Source: Gemmatimonadota bacterium
Lineage (GTDB): Bacteria; Latescibacterota; UBA2968
Reading direction: 5' to 3'
DNA: 51,787 nucleotides
Assembly: GCA_009838845.1 (NCBI GenBank)
Contig: VXRD01000095.1
Span: 19,207 to 70,993 of the forward strand
Positions 7,479 to 15,733 of the stretch are shown here, in pieces; position 1 is the stretch's first letter, and every line of letters begins with the position of its first letter. Under the pieces are notes generated by a model. That model was given only the letters and a program-made list of their open reading frames with translations, had not been told where the DNA came from and ran no database searches. Position numbers and translations under genes: made by a program.

Positions 7479-7554
7479 ATCAGTAGTAAATTGTTTTTGT
7501 CGTTTTTTGTGGCTATCTATAAGACACACTGACGTTTTGCGGTGGGAGCACACT

Positions 7555-8067
7555 ATGGCGTGGCTTTATCAGCGGGGAAAGAAATGGTGGATCGGGTATT
7601 ACGATGAAGAGGGCAAGCGCGTGCGGAAGTCAATTAGCGATTCCAAAGAGGTCGCCGAGTTGGCTCTCAAGCGGGTCGAAGCCGAATTGGAACGCAAAAA
7701 TGCAAAGTCGGTTACGGTTCCCCAGAGTACGCTTGATGTTATTGAAAAACAACTGGCTTCTGTTAAGCAAGAACTACTTTTGACGTATCCGGCTGTGCGA
7801 AATGCGACCAATGTCCGCGAGTTGTTTATTCGGGTTTACGACAAGTTGGGATTTGAGGTGCTCAAATCCCAGGAAGCTTTTCCCAATTATATTCTGTCGA
7901 GTAATGAATTGCCGGTTCGAGCGCACGCCGTGTTGCGTAGCAGTGATTTCGAGCGCGAAAATCTCGATTATATGGCATGTGATAGCATTATTTGCTGGAT
8001 TGACGATTGGGAATCGGCTCCTATTCCCGTTTTAGAGTTGTCTGCACACTACGATTTTTGGGGCTGA
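7555..8067 (+). CDS. Unknown protein with an integrase-arm-like N terminus
   Basis: A 170-residue protein, starting at the ATG with a GGTGGGAG ribosome site. Residues 1-45 (GKKWWIGYYDEEGKRVRKSI, then SKEVAELALKRVEAELE) resemble the arm-type DNA-binding domain at the N terminus of tyrosine recombinases. The core-binding and catalytic domains (R-H-R-Y) are absent. Residues 60-170 have no family that I recognise: an amphipathic helix (VIEKQLASVKQELLL) and an acidic C terminus containing DSIICWIDDWES. It could be a DNA-binding remnant of an integrase or a distinct regulator using the arm fold. Its 3' end overlaps mazG by 19 bp. The repeat-rich leader and the adjacent toxin-antitoxin pair point to a transferred island. 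Confidence 0.55.
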   Translation: MAWLYQRGKKWWIGYYDEEGKRVRKSISDSKEVAELALKRVEAELERKNAKSVTVPQSTLDVIEKQLASVKQELLLTYPAVRNATNVRELFIRVYDKLGFEVLKSQEAFPNYILSSNELPVRAHAVLRSSDFERENLDYMACDSIICWIDDWESAPIPVLELSAHYDFWG

Positions 8068-8834
8068 TTCTCTTTTTTTGCGGCTTCCCAAAGCGCGTCC
8101 ATTTCTTCAAGTGTAGCGTCATCAGGTGTTTTGCCCTGCTTGCACAGTTCGGTTTCGATGTACTGGAAGCGCGATTGAAATTTTCTGTTGGTTTGTATGA
8201 GTGCTTCATCGGGGCATATTTGGAGAAATCGAGCGAGATTGACCAGGGCAAATAGCAAGTCTCCAAATTCTTCCTGGATCTTTTCTATTGCGCCGGTTTC
8301 TCGTGCGTGCATTAATTCTTCTGTTTCTTCCCTTACTTTTTGAGCCACATCTGCAATGTGTTCCCATTCAAATCCCACCCGTGCAGCTTTTTCCTGAAGT
8401 CTGCGCGCTTTCAATAGTGCTGGCAGGTGTTGCGGTACGCCGTCGAGTAGAGAGGCTTTTTTGTCGGGTTTTTCTTCGGCTTTGATGGCTTCCCAATTTT
8501 TGATGACTTCGTCGGGTGTATCGGCTTGTGTGTCGCCAAAAACATGCGGATGGCGGCGGATGAGTTTGTCGGCGATGGCTTCGGCTACATCGTCTATGGT
8601 AAATCGGTTTTCTTCACTGGCGATTTGCGCGTGAAAGACGACTTGTAGCAAGAGGTCGCCCAGTTCTTCTTTGATTTCGCCATCGTCATTGCAGTCAATC
8701 GCCTCGAGGAGTTCATAGGCTTCTTCAATGAGATAGGGTTTCAGACTTTGGTGCGTTTGCTCTTTGTCCCACGGGCAGCCCGCAGGCCCTCTCAATTGCG
8801 CCATGATATTGATAAGTTGCTCCAAGTTGGACAT
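8049..8834 (-). CDS. mazG: Nucleoside triphosphate pyrophosphohydrolase MazG
   Basis: A 261-residue MazG, which hydrolyses NTPs and dNTPs to monophosphate and pyrophosphate and so cleans the nucleotide pool and tunes stress signalling. Both repeats are visible: the first has GCPWDKEQTHQSL, LIEEAYELLEAI and KEELGDLLLQVVFHAQIA, the second has REETEELMHA and EEFGDLLFALVNLARFL. Length agrees with E. coli MazG (263). The ATG at 8834 with AAAGGAAA before it is preferred to an upstream start that would add an unrelated 20-residue leader. The gene converges on the integrase-arm-like gene and overlaps its end by 19 bp. Confidence 0.92.
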   Translation of the reverse strand: MSNLEQLINIMAQLRGPAGCPWDKEQTHQSLKPYLIEEAYELLEAIDCNDDGEIKEELGDLLLQVVFHAQIASEENRFTIDDVAEAIADKLIRRHPHVFGDTQADTPDEVIKNWEAIKAEEKPDKKASLLDGVPQHLPALLKARRLQEKAARVGFEWEHIADVAQKVREETEELMHARETGAIEKIQEEFGDLLFALVNLARFLQICPDEALIQTNRKFQSRFQYIETELCKQGKTPDDATLEEMDALWEAAKKENQPQKS

Positions 8835-8924
8835 GTATTTCCTTTCGCAGGGTATGTATGGCTGCAATATGTATGCAAAGAGGGTCCGCGTCAACCCCGA
8901 TGTTTTAAAAGTGGGATTTACCTT

Positions 8925-8953
8925 TTGACAAGCGGGATGTGGTGCGTTATTTT
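8925..8953 (+). promoter_or_regulatory. Sigma70-type promoter of the 9003 gene
   Basis: -35 TTGACA (8925-8930), 17-bp spacer, -10 TATTTT (8948-8953). The transcript would start about 40 nt before the ATG at 9003. Confidence 0.55.
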
Positions 8954-9002
8954 TTGGTTACTCGATAGTCTTAAATTTGTCTGGCTTTGGAGGGTTTGAG
9001 AG

Positions 9003-9440
9003 ATGAGTGATTCACTGCGAGATATTATGCGAAAAGTGGGCCGCGATGATGTGCGCGAGCGGGAGCGGGAAAAGTGGTCAGAGCGGGAAGGAGATTTGCT
9101 CAGTCACAAGGAGCGAGAAGAGGACAAGGACGAGGTTGAAAAGCGGCACGATCAGTACCGCAGGCGGCAGGAATACGCGAGTCGATTGGGCCCCACCGCC
9201 GAGCGATTGCCCATTTTGAGCAAGGAAGAATCCGAGCGCAGAGCGCGCGAACGGCCCAAGCGCCGGACCTATGAGTTTGAAGGCCCAATTGAAAAATTGC
9301 TGGAAAAATACGGCGATCCCAAAGAGGTGTTTAACCACATGTCTATGGGGCAGTTGATGAAGTACGAGTTGGATGAAGAAACGGGTGCGATTTACGAAAA
9401 GGATAAAATGATTTTCGACGGTGAGAAGTTGGTTGAATGA
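9003..9440 (+). CDS. Highly charged protein of unknown function
   Basis: A 145-residue protein with no recognised family. Residues 1-60 are almost entirely Arg, Lys, Glu and Asp (for example DDVREREREKWSEREG and KEREEDKDEVEKRHDQYRRR) and probably form a long charged helix. Residues 90-145 are more globular, with FEGPIEKLLEKYGDPKEVF and a tail of short acidic segments. There is no signal peptide or membrane segment. GGAGGG upstream of the ATG, a sigma70-type promoter and a terminator right after the stop make it a real single-gene transcript. It lies between mazG and the aldolase, without an operon partner. Confidence 0.7.
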   Translation: MSDSLRDIMRKVGRDDVREREREKWSEREGDLLSHKEREEDKDEVEKRHDQYRRRQEYASRLGPTAERLPILSKEESERRARERPKRRTYEFEGPIEKLLEKYGDPKEVFNHMSMGQLMKYELDEETGAIYEKDKMIFDGEKLVE

Positions 9441-9460
9441 GAGCCCGAGAAGATAAAACA

Positions 9461-9501
9461 AAAAGCGGAGCCTTCGGCAGATCGAAAGCTCCGCTTTTTT
9501 T
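9461..9501. terminator. Bidirectional rho-independent terminator
   Basis: AAAAGCGGAGC (9461-9471) pairs with GCTCCGCTTTT (9488-9498), with T-rich sequence on both outgoing sides. It lies between the ends of the 9003 gene and the aldolase gene and can serve both. Confidence 0.85.
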
Positions 9502-9510
9502 ATACGTGAA

Positions 9511-10584
9511 TCAGGAGATGGTTACATCGGAGCAGAGATAGACGTCCTGGATGTCGTTGAGGAGTTGGATGCCTTCGTGCATGGGGCGTTGAAATGCCTT
9601 GCGCCCAGAGATGAGGCCGGTGCCTCCGGCGCGTTTGTTGATTACAGCGGTTCGCACGGCTTCGGCATAATCACTGGCGCCTGAGGATGCGCCCCCGGAA
9701 TTGATCAGTCCGGCTTTGCCCATGTAACAATTGACGACCTGATAGCGGCACAGGTCAATGGGATGATCAGATGTGAGTTCGGTATAGACTTTGTCGTGGG
9801 TGCGTCCAAAATTCAGGGCTGTGTAACCGTTGTTGTTGGTCGGCAATTTTTGTTTGATGATGTCTGCGCCAATGGTGACACCGAGGTGGTTGGCCTGTCC
9901 TGTGAGGTCCGCGGCTTCGTGGTAGTCGATGTCGTCGGTCGCAAATGCCGAGTTGCGCAAATAGCACCACAGTACGGTAAATAGCCCCAGTTCGTGTGCG
10001 CGGGCAAATGCTTCGCTGATTTCGACAATTTGTCGGTTGGATTCGGGTGAGCCAAAATAAATTGTGGCGCCTACACCCGCACACCCCATTTCCCTGGCTT
10101 GTTCGACCTGGCCAAATACGACCTGGTCGTATTGGGATGGGTACGTGAGTAATTGATTGTGGTTAAATTTGAGGATAAAGGGGATTTTATGGGCGTATTG
10201 GCGGGCGACCATTCCGAGTACGCCCAGTGTGGTTGCCACGGCATTACAACCCCCTTCTATGGCGAGTTTGACGATGTTTTCGGGGTCAAAGTAGATGGGG
10301 TTGGGGGCAAAGGACGCGCCGCCAGAGTGTTCGATGCCCTGATCGATGGGTAGAATGGAAATGTACCCGGTGCCCGAGAGCCGTCCCGCACCGTAGAGGC
10401 GTTGCAGGTTGTTGAGCACGGGAATGGTGCGGTCAGAGTCTGCAAAGACCCGGTCGATAAAGTCGGGACCGGGTAGTGTGAGAAAGTTTTTATTTACCAG
10501 TGCTTCATAATCGAGCAAGTCGTCGGCTTCATTGCCGAGGTAGTCCGCGATTTTGTCAATGCCACTTTGAACAGCAACTGCCAT
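9511..10584 (-). CDS. fbaB: Class I fructose-bisphosphate aldolase (FbaB/DhnA type)
   Basis: A 357-residue metal-independent aldolase that would split fructose-1,6-bisphosphate into glyceraldehyde-3-phosphate and dihydroxyacetone phosphate through a Schiff base. Family features are [18 protein letters not shown], the [14 protein letters not shown] strand, GATIYFGS and [13 protein letters not shown], whose lysine region is the likely Schiff-base site. The phosphate-binding loop region [10 protein letters not shown] and the closing [14 protein letters not shown] are conserved. Length equals that of E. coli FbaB (350). The start has a clear AAGGAG site. It is a single gene with its own promoter (10686-10714) and shares the terminator with the gene on the other strand. 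Confidence 0.9.
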   Translation of the reverse strand: MAVAVQSGIDKIADYLGNEADDLLDYEALVNKNFLTLPGPDFIDRVFADSDRTIPVLNNLQRLYGAGRLSGTGYISILPIDQGIEHSGGASFAPNPIYFDPENIVKLAIEGGCNAVATTLGVLGMVARQYAHKIPFILKFNHNQLLTYPSQYDQVVFGQVEQAREMGCAGVGATIYFGSPESNRQIVEISEAFARAHELGLFTVLWCYLRNSAFATDDIDYHEAADLTGQANHLGVTIGADIIKQKLPTNNNGYTALNFGRTHDKVYTELTSDHPIDLCRYQVVNCYMGKAGLINSGGASSGASDYAEAVRTAVINKRAGGTGLISGRKAFQRPMHEGIQLLNDIQDVYLCSDVTIS

Positions 10585-10685
10585 GGAGAACTCCTTCTGA
10601 AAAATTAAATTGGAACTCGTATCACAAATGCGAGGTTACAGGAGAGGAATAAACGTTTTTTGCGTATTTTGAAAAATAGACCAAA

Positions 10686-10714
10686 AAGATACATGCAGGT
10701 GTGGTGCTTGTCAA
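10686..10714 (-). promoter_or_regulatory. Sigma70-type promoter of the aldolase gene
   Basis: Minus strand: -35 TTGACA (10709-10714), 17-bp spacer, -10 TATCTT (10686-10691), about 95 bp upstream of the start codon. Confidence 0.5.
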
Positions 10715-10802
10715 TAAATGAGGGAAATTTTCTTTGCGGGTCGGGGGATTATGGGGTAGATTCTATTTATATGGCATACCTACATTTTACAAGGTGGTTG
10801 TT

Positions 10803-12419
10803 ATGCAGGCGATATTGACGGGTTTTCTGACACTGTGTGCGTTGAGTACAACGCTTTGGGCGCAGGAGGGCGGTTTTGACGATCCGCTATTGGTACAGGC
10901 GGTTCAGGCGCAGTCCGTTCGGGATTATGCGAAGGCGCAGGCGCTGTTTGAAGAGTATATCAAAGACCTGTCAGAAGAAGAGCAGGCGCTCTATCGCGAT
11001 TTGGCGCAGGTGGCATTTCCCGATGATCTGGAAATTTACCGGGATGCGGATACAGAGAAACGCGCAGAGTTGATCGACCGCTTTTGGCGACGCCTGGATC
11101 CCTCGCCGTTGACAAAGGCAAATGAACGGCTCATTGAGCATTACCGGCGCGTGGCGTATGCGCGGCAATATTACGGTCAGGGACAGTTCCCGTGGGATGA
11201 TCGGGGCGAGGTTTATGTGCGGTTTGGCAAACCCGATCACACGAGCAAGTCGGGCGATATTCAAAATGAGATGGATCGTGAGATACAGGATGCGCGGCAA
11301 AATTACGTGAATCGCAGACGCATTGCTCTGAGGATCAGGCCCGGACAACCCATTTTTCCCGTGCCAGCGATGTCGTGGTGGGAATACTGGGTGTATGCGG
11401 ATTTGGAGGGGGGTACAGAGTTCGATTTTGTGCGCCGCGGCAAGGGGAACAGGTATGAATTTGCTCCGATGCCCGAGGGCTTGAGTCTGTCTTTGACAAC
11501 GGATTTGCTGGCGTATCAGAGCGAGGTGGTTTTGCGGCAAGTGGCAGCGCATCAGCCCTCTGTTTACGATGCAGATATTGCCGAGCTTCCCGTTGATTTT
11601 TATTATTTTCCCGCTGGGTTTCGCGGCGAAGATGGCGCGACGCGGCTGGAAATCTACTATGGATTGCCAGCGGAGGAAATGGCGCGGTTGCCCATTGATG
11701 AAAAAACCGATCAGGTGATGCTGGACCGGGGTCTTGCGATGTTTGATAGCCTGTGGACAGAGGTCTATCGCTTGCAGGATCAATTGACATTTCAGGCGCC
11801 GTCAGACCAGCAAGTGTTGGATGGGGCGTTTATTCCGGGTGTGCTCGCGTTTGAGATTGAAGCGGGGTTGCACTATCTCTCTTTCCAGATCCGCGATGTA
11901 GTGTCGGGAAAATCGCAGGTGTATCAGCAATCATTGGCCGTATCAGATTTTTCGCAGCGCGATGATTTGTTGATGAGCGATATTGCCCTTGCATTTTTTG
12001 TTGGGCCGAGTGAAGAGCAAGGTCCGTTTCAAAAACGCGGATTAAAAATTATTCCAATGGCGTCAAAGGCGTTTCGCCCAGATCAAAATGCATTTGTCTA
12101 TTTTGAAGTGTACAATTTGAAACGCGATGAATTTGGACGAACGAGGTATCGCGTGGACTATTCTTTTCGCGCTCAGGAAAAAGGGATTGCGCCGATTCGC
12201 GCGTTGCGCGGGTTGGGTCGCATGTTGCGCTTGCAAGAGAAGCGCCGAGAAGTGGTGATTTCCTATGAGCAATCGGGTGATACTATAGAAGATACGGCGT
12301 ATGTCGAATTGGATTTGAAAGACGCCGAGCCGGGCGGTCAAGAAGTCCGCGTCAAAGTGACGGATTTGCTGGCGGATCGCGATGTGAAGAAGGAGATTGC
12401 GTTTAAGATTGTGCCGTAG
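10803..12419 (+). CDS. GWxTD-domain protein, exported
   Basis: A 538-residue protein of the GWxTD-domain family, whose function is unknown. The ATG at 10803 gives a clear signal peptide (MQAILTGFLTLCALSTTLWA), so it is exported. After a short helical segment comes the domain core: FWRRLDPSPLTKANERLIEH, then VAYARQYYGQ and WDDRGEVYVRFGKPDHTS. Beta-rich regions follow, ending with a segment (FVYFEVYNLKRDEFGRTRYR) that is repeated nearly unchanged in the larger paralogue at 45140. It lacks the TPR array of that paralogue. selA starts 11 bp downstream, so it may share a transcript with selA-selB. A stretch further upstream is also open, but the signal peptide fixes the start. Confidence 0.8.
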   Translation: MQAILTGFLTLCALSTTLWAQEGGFDDPLLVQAVQAQSVRDYAKAQALFEEYIKDLSEEEQALYRDLAQVAFPDDLEIYRDADTEKRAELIDRFWRRLDPSPLTKANERLIEHYRRVAYARQYYGQGQFPWDDRGEVYVRFGKPDHTSKSGDIQNEMDREIQDARQNYVNRRRIALRIRPGQPIFPVPAMSWWEYWVYADLEGGTEFDFVRRGKGNRYEFAPMPEGLSLSLTTDLLAYQSEVVLRQVAAHQPSVYDADIAELPVDFYYFPAGFRGEDGATRLEIYYGLPAEEMARLPIDEKTDQVMLDRGLAMFDSLWTEVYRLQDQLTFQAPSDQQVLDGAFIPGVLAFEIEAGLHYLSFQIRDVVSGKSQVYQQSLAVSDFSQRDDLLMSDIALAFFVGPSEEQGPFQKRGLKIIPMASKAFRPDQNAFVYFEVYNLKRDEFGRTRYRVDYSFRAQEKGIAPIRALRGLGRMLRLQEKRREVVISYEQSGDTIEDTAYVELDLKDAEPGGQEVRVKVTDLLADRDVKKEIAFKIVP

Positions 12420-12430
12420 GGCGGTGGGCT

Positions 12431-13837
12431 ATGAATGGTGATTTAAAAAAGAATGTAGATTATTCAATTATTCCCGGTGTGGATAGGGTGCTCAATGAAC
12501 AGGCGATTCAGACGCTTTCAAAGCACTGTGGGACGTCTGTTTTGACCGATATGATTCGGCAGGCGATAGACCGCGTGCGGGGGATGATGCGCGATGGCGA
12601 ATCGGTGGGGAAGTCTCGTGAGGCGTTGATTAAATGGATTGTTGGGGATGTGCAGATCCAATTGGCAGACCAGCTTGCGCCAAATCTCAGGCGTGTTGTG
12701 AACGCGACCGGGGTTATCTTGCACACCAATTTGGGACGCGCGCCTCTGTCCGATGTTGCGGTGAAACATATTGCCGATATTGCTGGTTCGTATAGCAATC
12801 TGGAGTTGGATCTGGATACTGGACAACGCGGATCGCGTACGACGCTTGTGGAAAAATTGTTGTGTGAGTTGACCGGCGCCGAGGCCGCTGCGATTGCAAA
12901 TAACAATGCAGCGGCTGTTTTGTTGACGTTAAATACACTGGCTGGGGGCAAAGAGGCGATTGTGTCGCGCGGGCAACTGGTCGAAATTGGGGGATCGTTC
13001 CGCATTCCCGATATTATGTCGCGCAGTGGGGCGCAACTCGTCGAGGTGGGGACGACCAATCGCACTCATTTGAGCGATTACGAAAACGCTTTGACGGAAA
13101 ATACTGGGGTGATGCTGGCGGTGCATCCGAGCAATTACAAGGTGATGGGGTTTACCGCCGAAGTTGCACTGGAAGATATGGTGGTGTTGGGACGACAACG
13201 CGGCGTGCCTGTGGCGCACGATTTGGGCGGCGGTGTGCTGGTCAATTTGCGGGATTACGGATTGCCCTACGAGCCGCTGGTATCTGATAGTATTTCCGCC
13301 GGGGCAGATGTGGTGATGTTTAGTGGTGACAAGGTTCTCGGCGGGCCTCAGTGTGGGATTATTGTGGGGAAACAAAATGTCGTAGAACAAATTCGCAAAA
13401 ATCCCTTGATGCGCGCGTTGCGTTGTGGAAAGCTGACGTATGCCGCGCTGGAGGCGACGTTGAAGTTGTTTTTAAATCCAGAGGCATTAGCGCGCGAACA
13501 TCCCACACTTCGCATGTTGACGGAGCCTGTGGGAATGCTTGAGCGGCGTGGTCAGAAGTTGTTGCGGATGATCGGTGAACTTGAGGGTTTTTCATGTGAA
13601 TTGGTCGATTCTCAGGCTCAAACTGGCAGTGGTGCGCTGCCTTTGGAAAATATCCCGAGTGTTGCAGTCGCAATTTCCGGTGGCGATATTTTGTCCCTTT
13701 CCAATGCGTTGCGCCGCTATGATCCGCCCGTTATTTGCTATGTGCGCGGTGACCAGTTATTTCTGGATTTGCGCACGATCAGAGATGACGAGGTGAGTAT
13801 TGTGGGCGATGCGGTACAAAAAGGAGCGCGGGGTTGA
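12431..13837 (+). CDS. selA: L-seryl-tRNA(Sec) selenium transferase
   Basis: A 468-residue PLP enzyme that turns seryl-tRNA(Sec) into selenocysteinyl-tRNA(Sec) using selenophosphate. The PLP lysine is Lys301 in FSGDKVLGGPQCG, matching E. coli Lys295. Other family signatures are NATGVILHTNLGRAPLS, YSNLELDLDTGQRGSR and AHDLGGGVLV. Length is normal. The stop codon overlaps the selB start (TGATG), a typical translational coupling. The selD gene for selenophosphate synthetase and the tRNA(Sec) gene are not in this window, so they should be elsewhere in the genome. Confidence 0.95.
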   Translation: MNGDLKKNVDYSIIPGVDRVLNEQAIQTLSKHCGTSVLTDMIRQAIDRVRGMMRDGESVGKSREALIKWIVGDVQIQLADQLAPNLRRVVNATGVILHTNLGRAPLSDVAVKHIADIAGSYSNLELDLDTGQRGSRTTLVEKLLCELTGAEAAAIANNNAAAVLLTLNTLAGGKEAIVSRGQLVEIGGSFRIPDIMSRSGAQLVEVGTTNRTHLSDYENALTENTGVMLAVHPSNYKVMGFTAEVALEDMVVLGRQRGVPVAHDLGGGVLVNLRDYGLPYEPLVSDSISAGADVVMFSGDKVLGGPQCGIIVGKQNVVEQIRKNPLMRALRCGKLTYAALEATLKLFLNPEALAREHPTLRMLTEPVGMLERRGQKLLRMIGELEGFSCELVDSQAQTGSGALPLENIPSVAVAISGGDILSLSNALRRYDPPVICYVRGDQLFLDLRTIRDDEVSIVGDAVQKGARG

Positions 13838-15732
13838 TGGCGCATGTGATTATTGGAACGGCCGGGCATATTGATCACGGCAAGACGGCACTGGTTAAGG
13901 CATTGACGGGTATTGAGACCGATACTTTGCCCGAGGAGCGCGATCGCGGCGTGACCATTGATATTGGTTTTGCGTATTGGAAAGATAATGTGACCATTAT
14001 CGATGTGCCCGGGCACGAGCGGTTTGTCAAGAATATGGTGACGGGGGTGTGTACGGTTGATCTGGCACTTTTTGTGGTGGCTGCCGATGATGGGGTGATG
14101 CCGCAGACGCGCGAGCATCTGGGTATTTTGAATCTTTTGGGCGTGCCCCGCGGTATTGTGGTGTTGACTAAAGTTGATCTGGTAGAAGAAGAGTGGCTGG
14201 AGCTGGTGGAAGAGGAATTGCGGGAGGTGTTTGCAGATACATTTTTGGAGGATGCACCGATTGTGCCCGTATCGTCGATCACGGGTGAGGGGATCGATGC
14301 GTTGCGCGCGGCGGTTGAGGCGGAGGTTGCAAGGGTTGAGGTACGGCCAGACCAGGGTATTTTTCGCTTGCCCGTTGATCGCACTTTTTCCGTGCAGGGA
14401 TTTGGAACTGTGGTGACGGGTACTGTGATTTCAGGGGATGTGCGCGTGCGAGACGAATTGTCGCTGTTGCCAGCGGGCAAAGGTGTTCGAGTGCGCGGCG
14501 TGCAAACGCATGGGCGGGATGTGGATGTGGCACAGGTGGGCGCGCGCGCGGCTATTAATATAAGCGGGGTCGAAGTAGATGAAGTGTCGCGGGGTGATCT
14601 TCTGGCACAACCGGGGTATTTTGAGACGACGTATATGATCGATGCGCGCTTGCACATGCTACCCGATGCACCCGCGCATGTGACAAATCGCACGCGCGTA
14701 CATCTGCTTATGGGACCGCGAGAGGTTTTGGCTCGCGTGGTGTTGCTTGAAGGTGAGACATTGTTGCCGGGTGAGTCGCAACTGGTGCAGTTGCGACTGG
14801 AGGAACCGGGCGTTGCCGCGCGGGGAGACCGTTTTGTGATTCGGCGGTATTCACCGGTGCAAACGCTGGGCGGTGGCGTGGTGCTGGATCCGCAACCCGT
14901 GAAGCATCGGCGGTTTCGGGATGATGTCAATGATGCACTGCGGGAATTGGAGCAGGATGATCCCACACAGGTTTTGTTGACGCGCTTAAAGGCCGCGCGA
15001 TTGCAACCGCGAACTGTACTGCAACTCGCGTCTGAGATGGCGGTGTCTGCGAGTGGGATTGAGGGTCAGTTAACTGCGCTCGCCAATTCGGGTGATGTGG
15101 TTTCTTTTGTTCAGGCGGGTAAAGCGATGTATGTCCACGCGATGTGCTGGCGGGAATTGCTGGACGGGATTGGCGATGCGATGCGGGTTTTTCACGAGGC
15201 GCATCCCCTCCGGCCAGGTGCGAGACGCGAGGAGCTTCGCGCATTGGTGAAGGGGACGCCGTCTGACGATTTGTTTGCGCAGGGTGTTGAATATCTCGTT
15301 CGCGAAGGTATCTTAAGAAGCGATAACGCGCTGATCGGGTTGCGCGATTACAAAATTGCGTTGACGCCCCAACAAGAGGAAATTCGCGATGCGATTGTGC
15401 GGGTATTAAAAGATGGGGGGACGACGCCTGAGGACTTGAAGACGCTGCCCGATGCAATTCAGGTCAATGCCAGCTCTGTGCGAGATGTGGTGTCGGCGAT
15501 GCAGGCTATGGGAAATCTGGTGCGCCTGGACGATACGTTGCTCTTTCATCCGGAGGTGATGGAAGAGGTGGCGCGGCAACTGGTCGATTATCTGAAAGAA
15601 AATGGGGAGATCGATGTATCGACTTTTCGCAGTCTGATCGGCACCACGCGCAAATTTGCCGTGCCGCTGTTGAATTATTTCGATACCCAGGGCATAACCA
15701 TCCGGCAAGGGGATGTGCGGGTGTTGGGATGA
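13837..15732 (+). CDS. selB: Selenocysteine-specific elongation factor SelB
   Basis: A 631-residue GTPase that delivers Sec-tRNA(Sec) to the ribosome at UGA codons with a SECIS element. Domain 1 has G1 GTAGHIDHGKT, G3 DVPGHERF and G4 TKVD, with G2 in RGVTIDIGF. Domains 2 and 3 (about residues 175-350) are EF-Tu-like beta barrels. The C-terminal ~270 residues are winged-helix repeats that bind SECIS RNA (KLPDAIQVNASSVRDVV-like segments, ending IGTTRKFAVPLLNYFD). The ATG at 13837 overlaps the selA stop; a TTG one codon earlier is also possible. The stop is only 1 bp from that of the convergent dehydrogenase gene. Confidence 0.95.
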   Translation: MAHVIIGTAGHIDHGKTALVKALTGIETDTLPEERDRGVTIDIGFAYWKDNVTIIDVPGHERFVKNMVTGVCTVDLALFVVAADDGVMPQTREHLGILNLLGVPRGIVVLTKVDLVEEEWLELVEEELREVFADTFLEDAPIVPVSSITGEGIDALRAAVEAEVARVEVRPDQGIFRLPVDRTFSVQGFGTVVTGTVISGDVRVRDELSLLPAGKGVRVRGVQTHGRDVDVAQVGARAAINISGVEVDEVSRGDLLAQPGYFETTYMIDARLHMLPDAPAHVTNRTRVHLLMGPREVLARVVLLEGETLLPGESQLVQLRLEEPGVAARGDRFVIRRYSPVQTLGGGVVLDPQPVKHRRFRDDVNDALRELEQDDPTQVLLTRLKAARLQPRTVLQLASEMAVSASGIEGQLTALANSGDVVSFVQAGKAMYVHAMCWRELLDGIGDAMRVFHEAHPLRPGARREELRALVKGTPSDDLFAQGVEYLVREGILRSDNALIGLRDYKIALTPQQEEIRDAIVRVLKDGGTTPEDLKTLPDAIQVNASSVRDVVSAMQAMGNLVRLDDTLLFHPEVMEEVARQLVDYLKENGEIDVSTFRSLIGTTRKFAVPLLNYFDTQGITIRQGDVRVLG

Positions 15733-15733
15733 T

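Larger units (their letters stand above)
7375..7515. repeat. TGTGGCTA repeats, three direct and one inverted
   Basis: TGTGGCT occurs at 7375-7381, TGTGGCTA at 7406-7413 and again at 7508-7515, the last two within the longer shared string TTTTGTGGCTAT. The inverted copy TAGCCACA at 7415-7422 forms a near-perfect palindrome with the second copy. Their position just before the 7555 gene suggests protein-binding sites. Confidence 0.5.
7251..7554. other. 304-bp AT-rich intergenic region with promoters and inverted repeats
   Basis: The gap between the divergent toxin and integrase-arm-like genes contains no convincing gene. It holds the toxin promoter and operator (7273-7302), a perfect 15-bp hairpin (7322-7356), TGTGGCT repeats (7375, 7406, inverted at 7415, 7508), an imperfect 37-nt hairpin (7433-7469) and a probable plus-strand promoter (7449-7478). 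It is clearly richer in A and T than the genes around it. Confidence 0.7.

Noticed and set aside
13875-14966. Long minus-strand ORF of 363 residues
   Set aside because: It is antisense to selB and very rich in Ser, Thr and Arg, as expected for a shadow of a real gene in GC-rich DNA.
12431-15732. tRNA(Sec) gene near selA-selB
   Set aside because: I looked for a T-arm (GGTTCGAATCC-like) and found no structure of tRNA size. Only short unrelated matches occur elsewhere.
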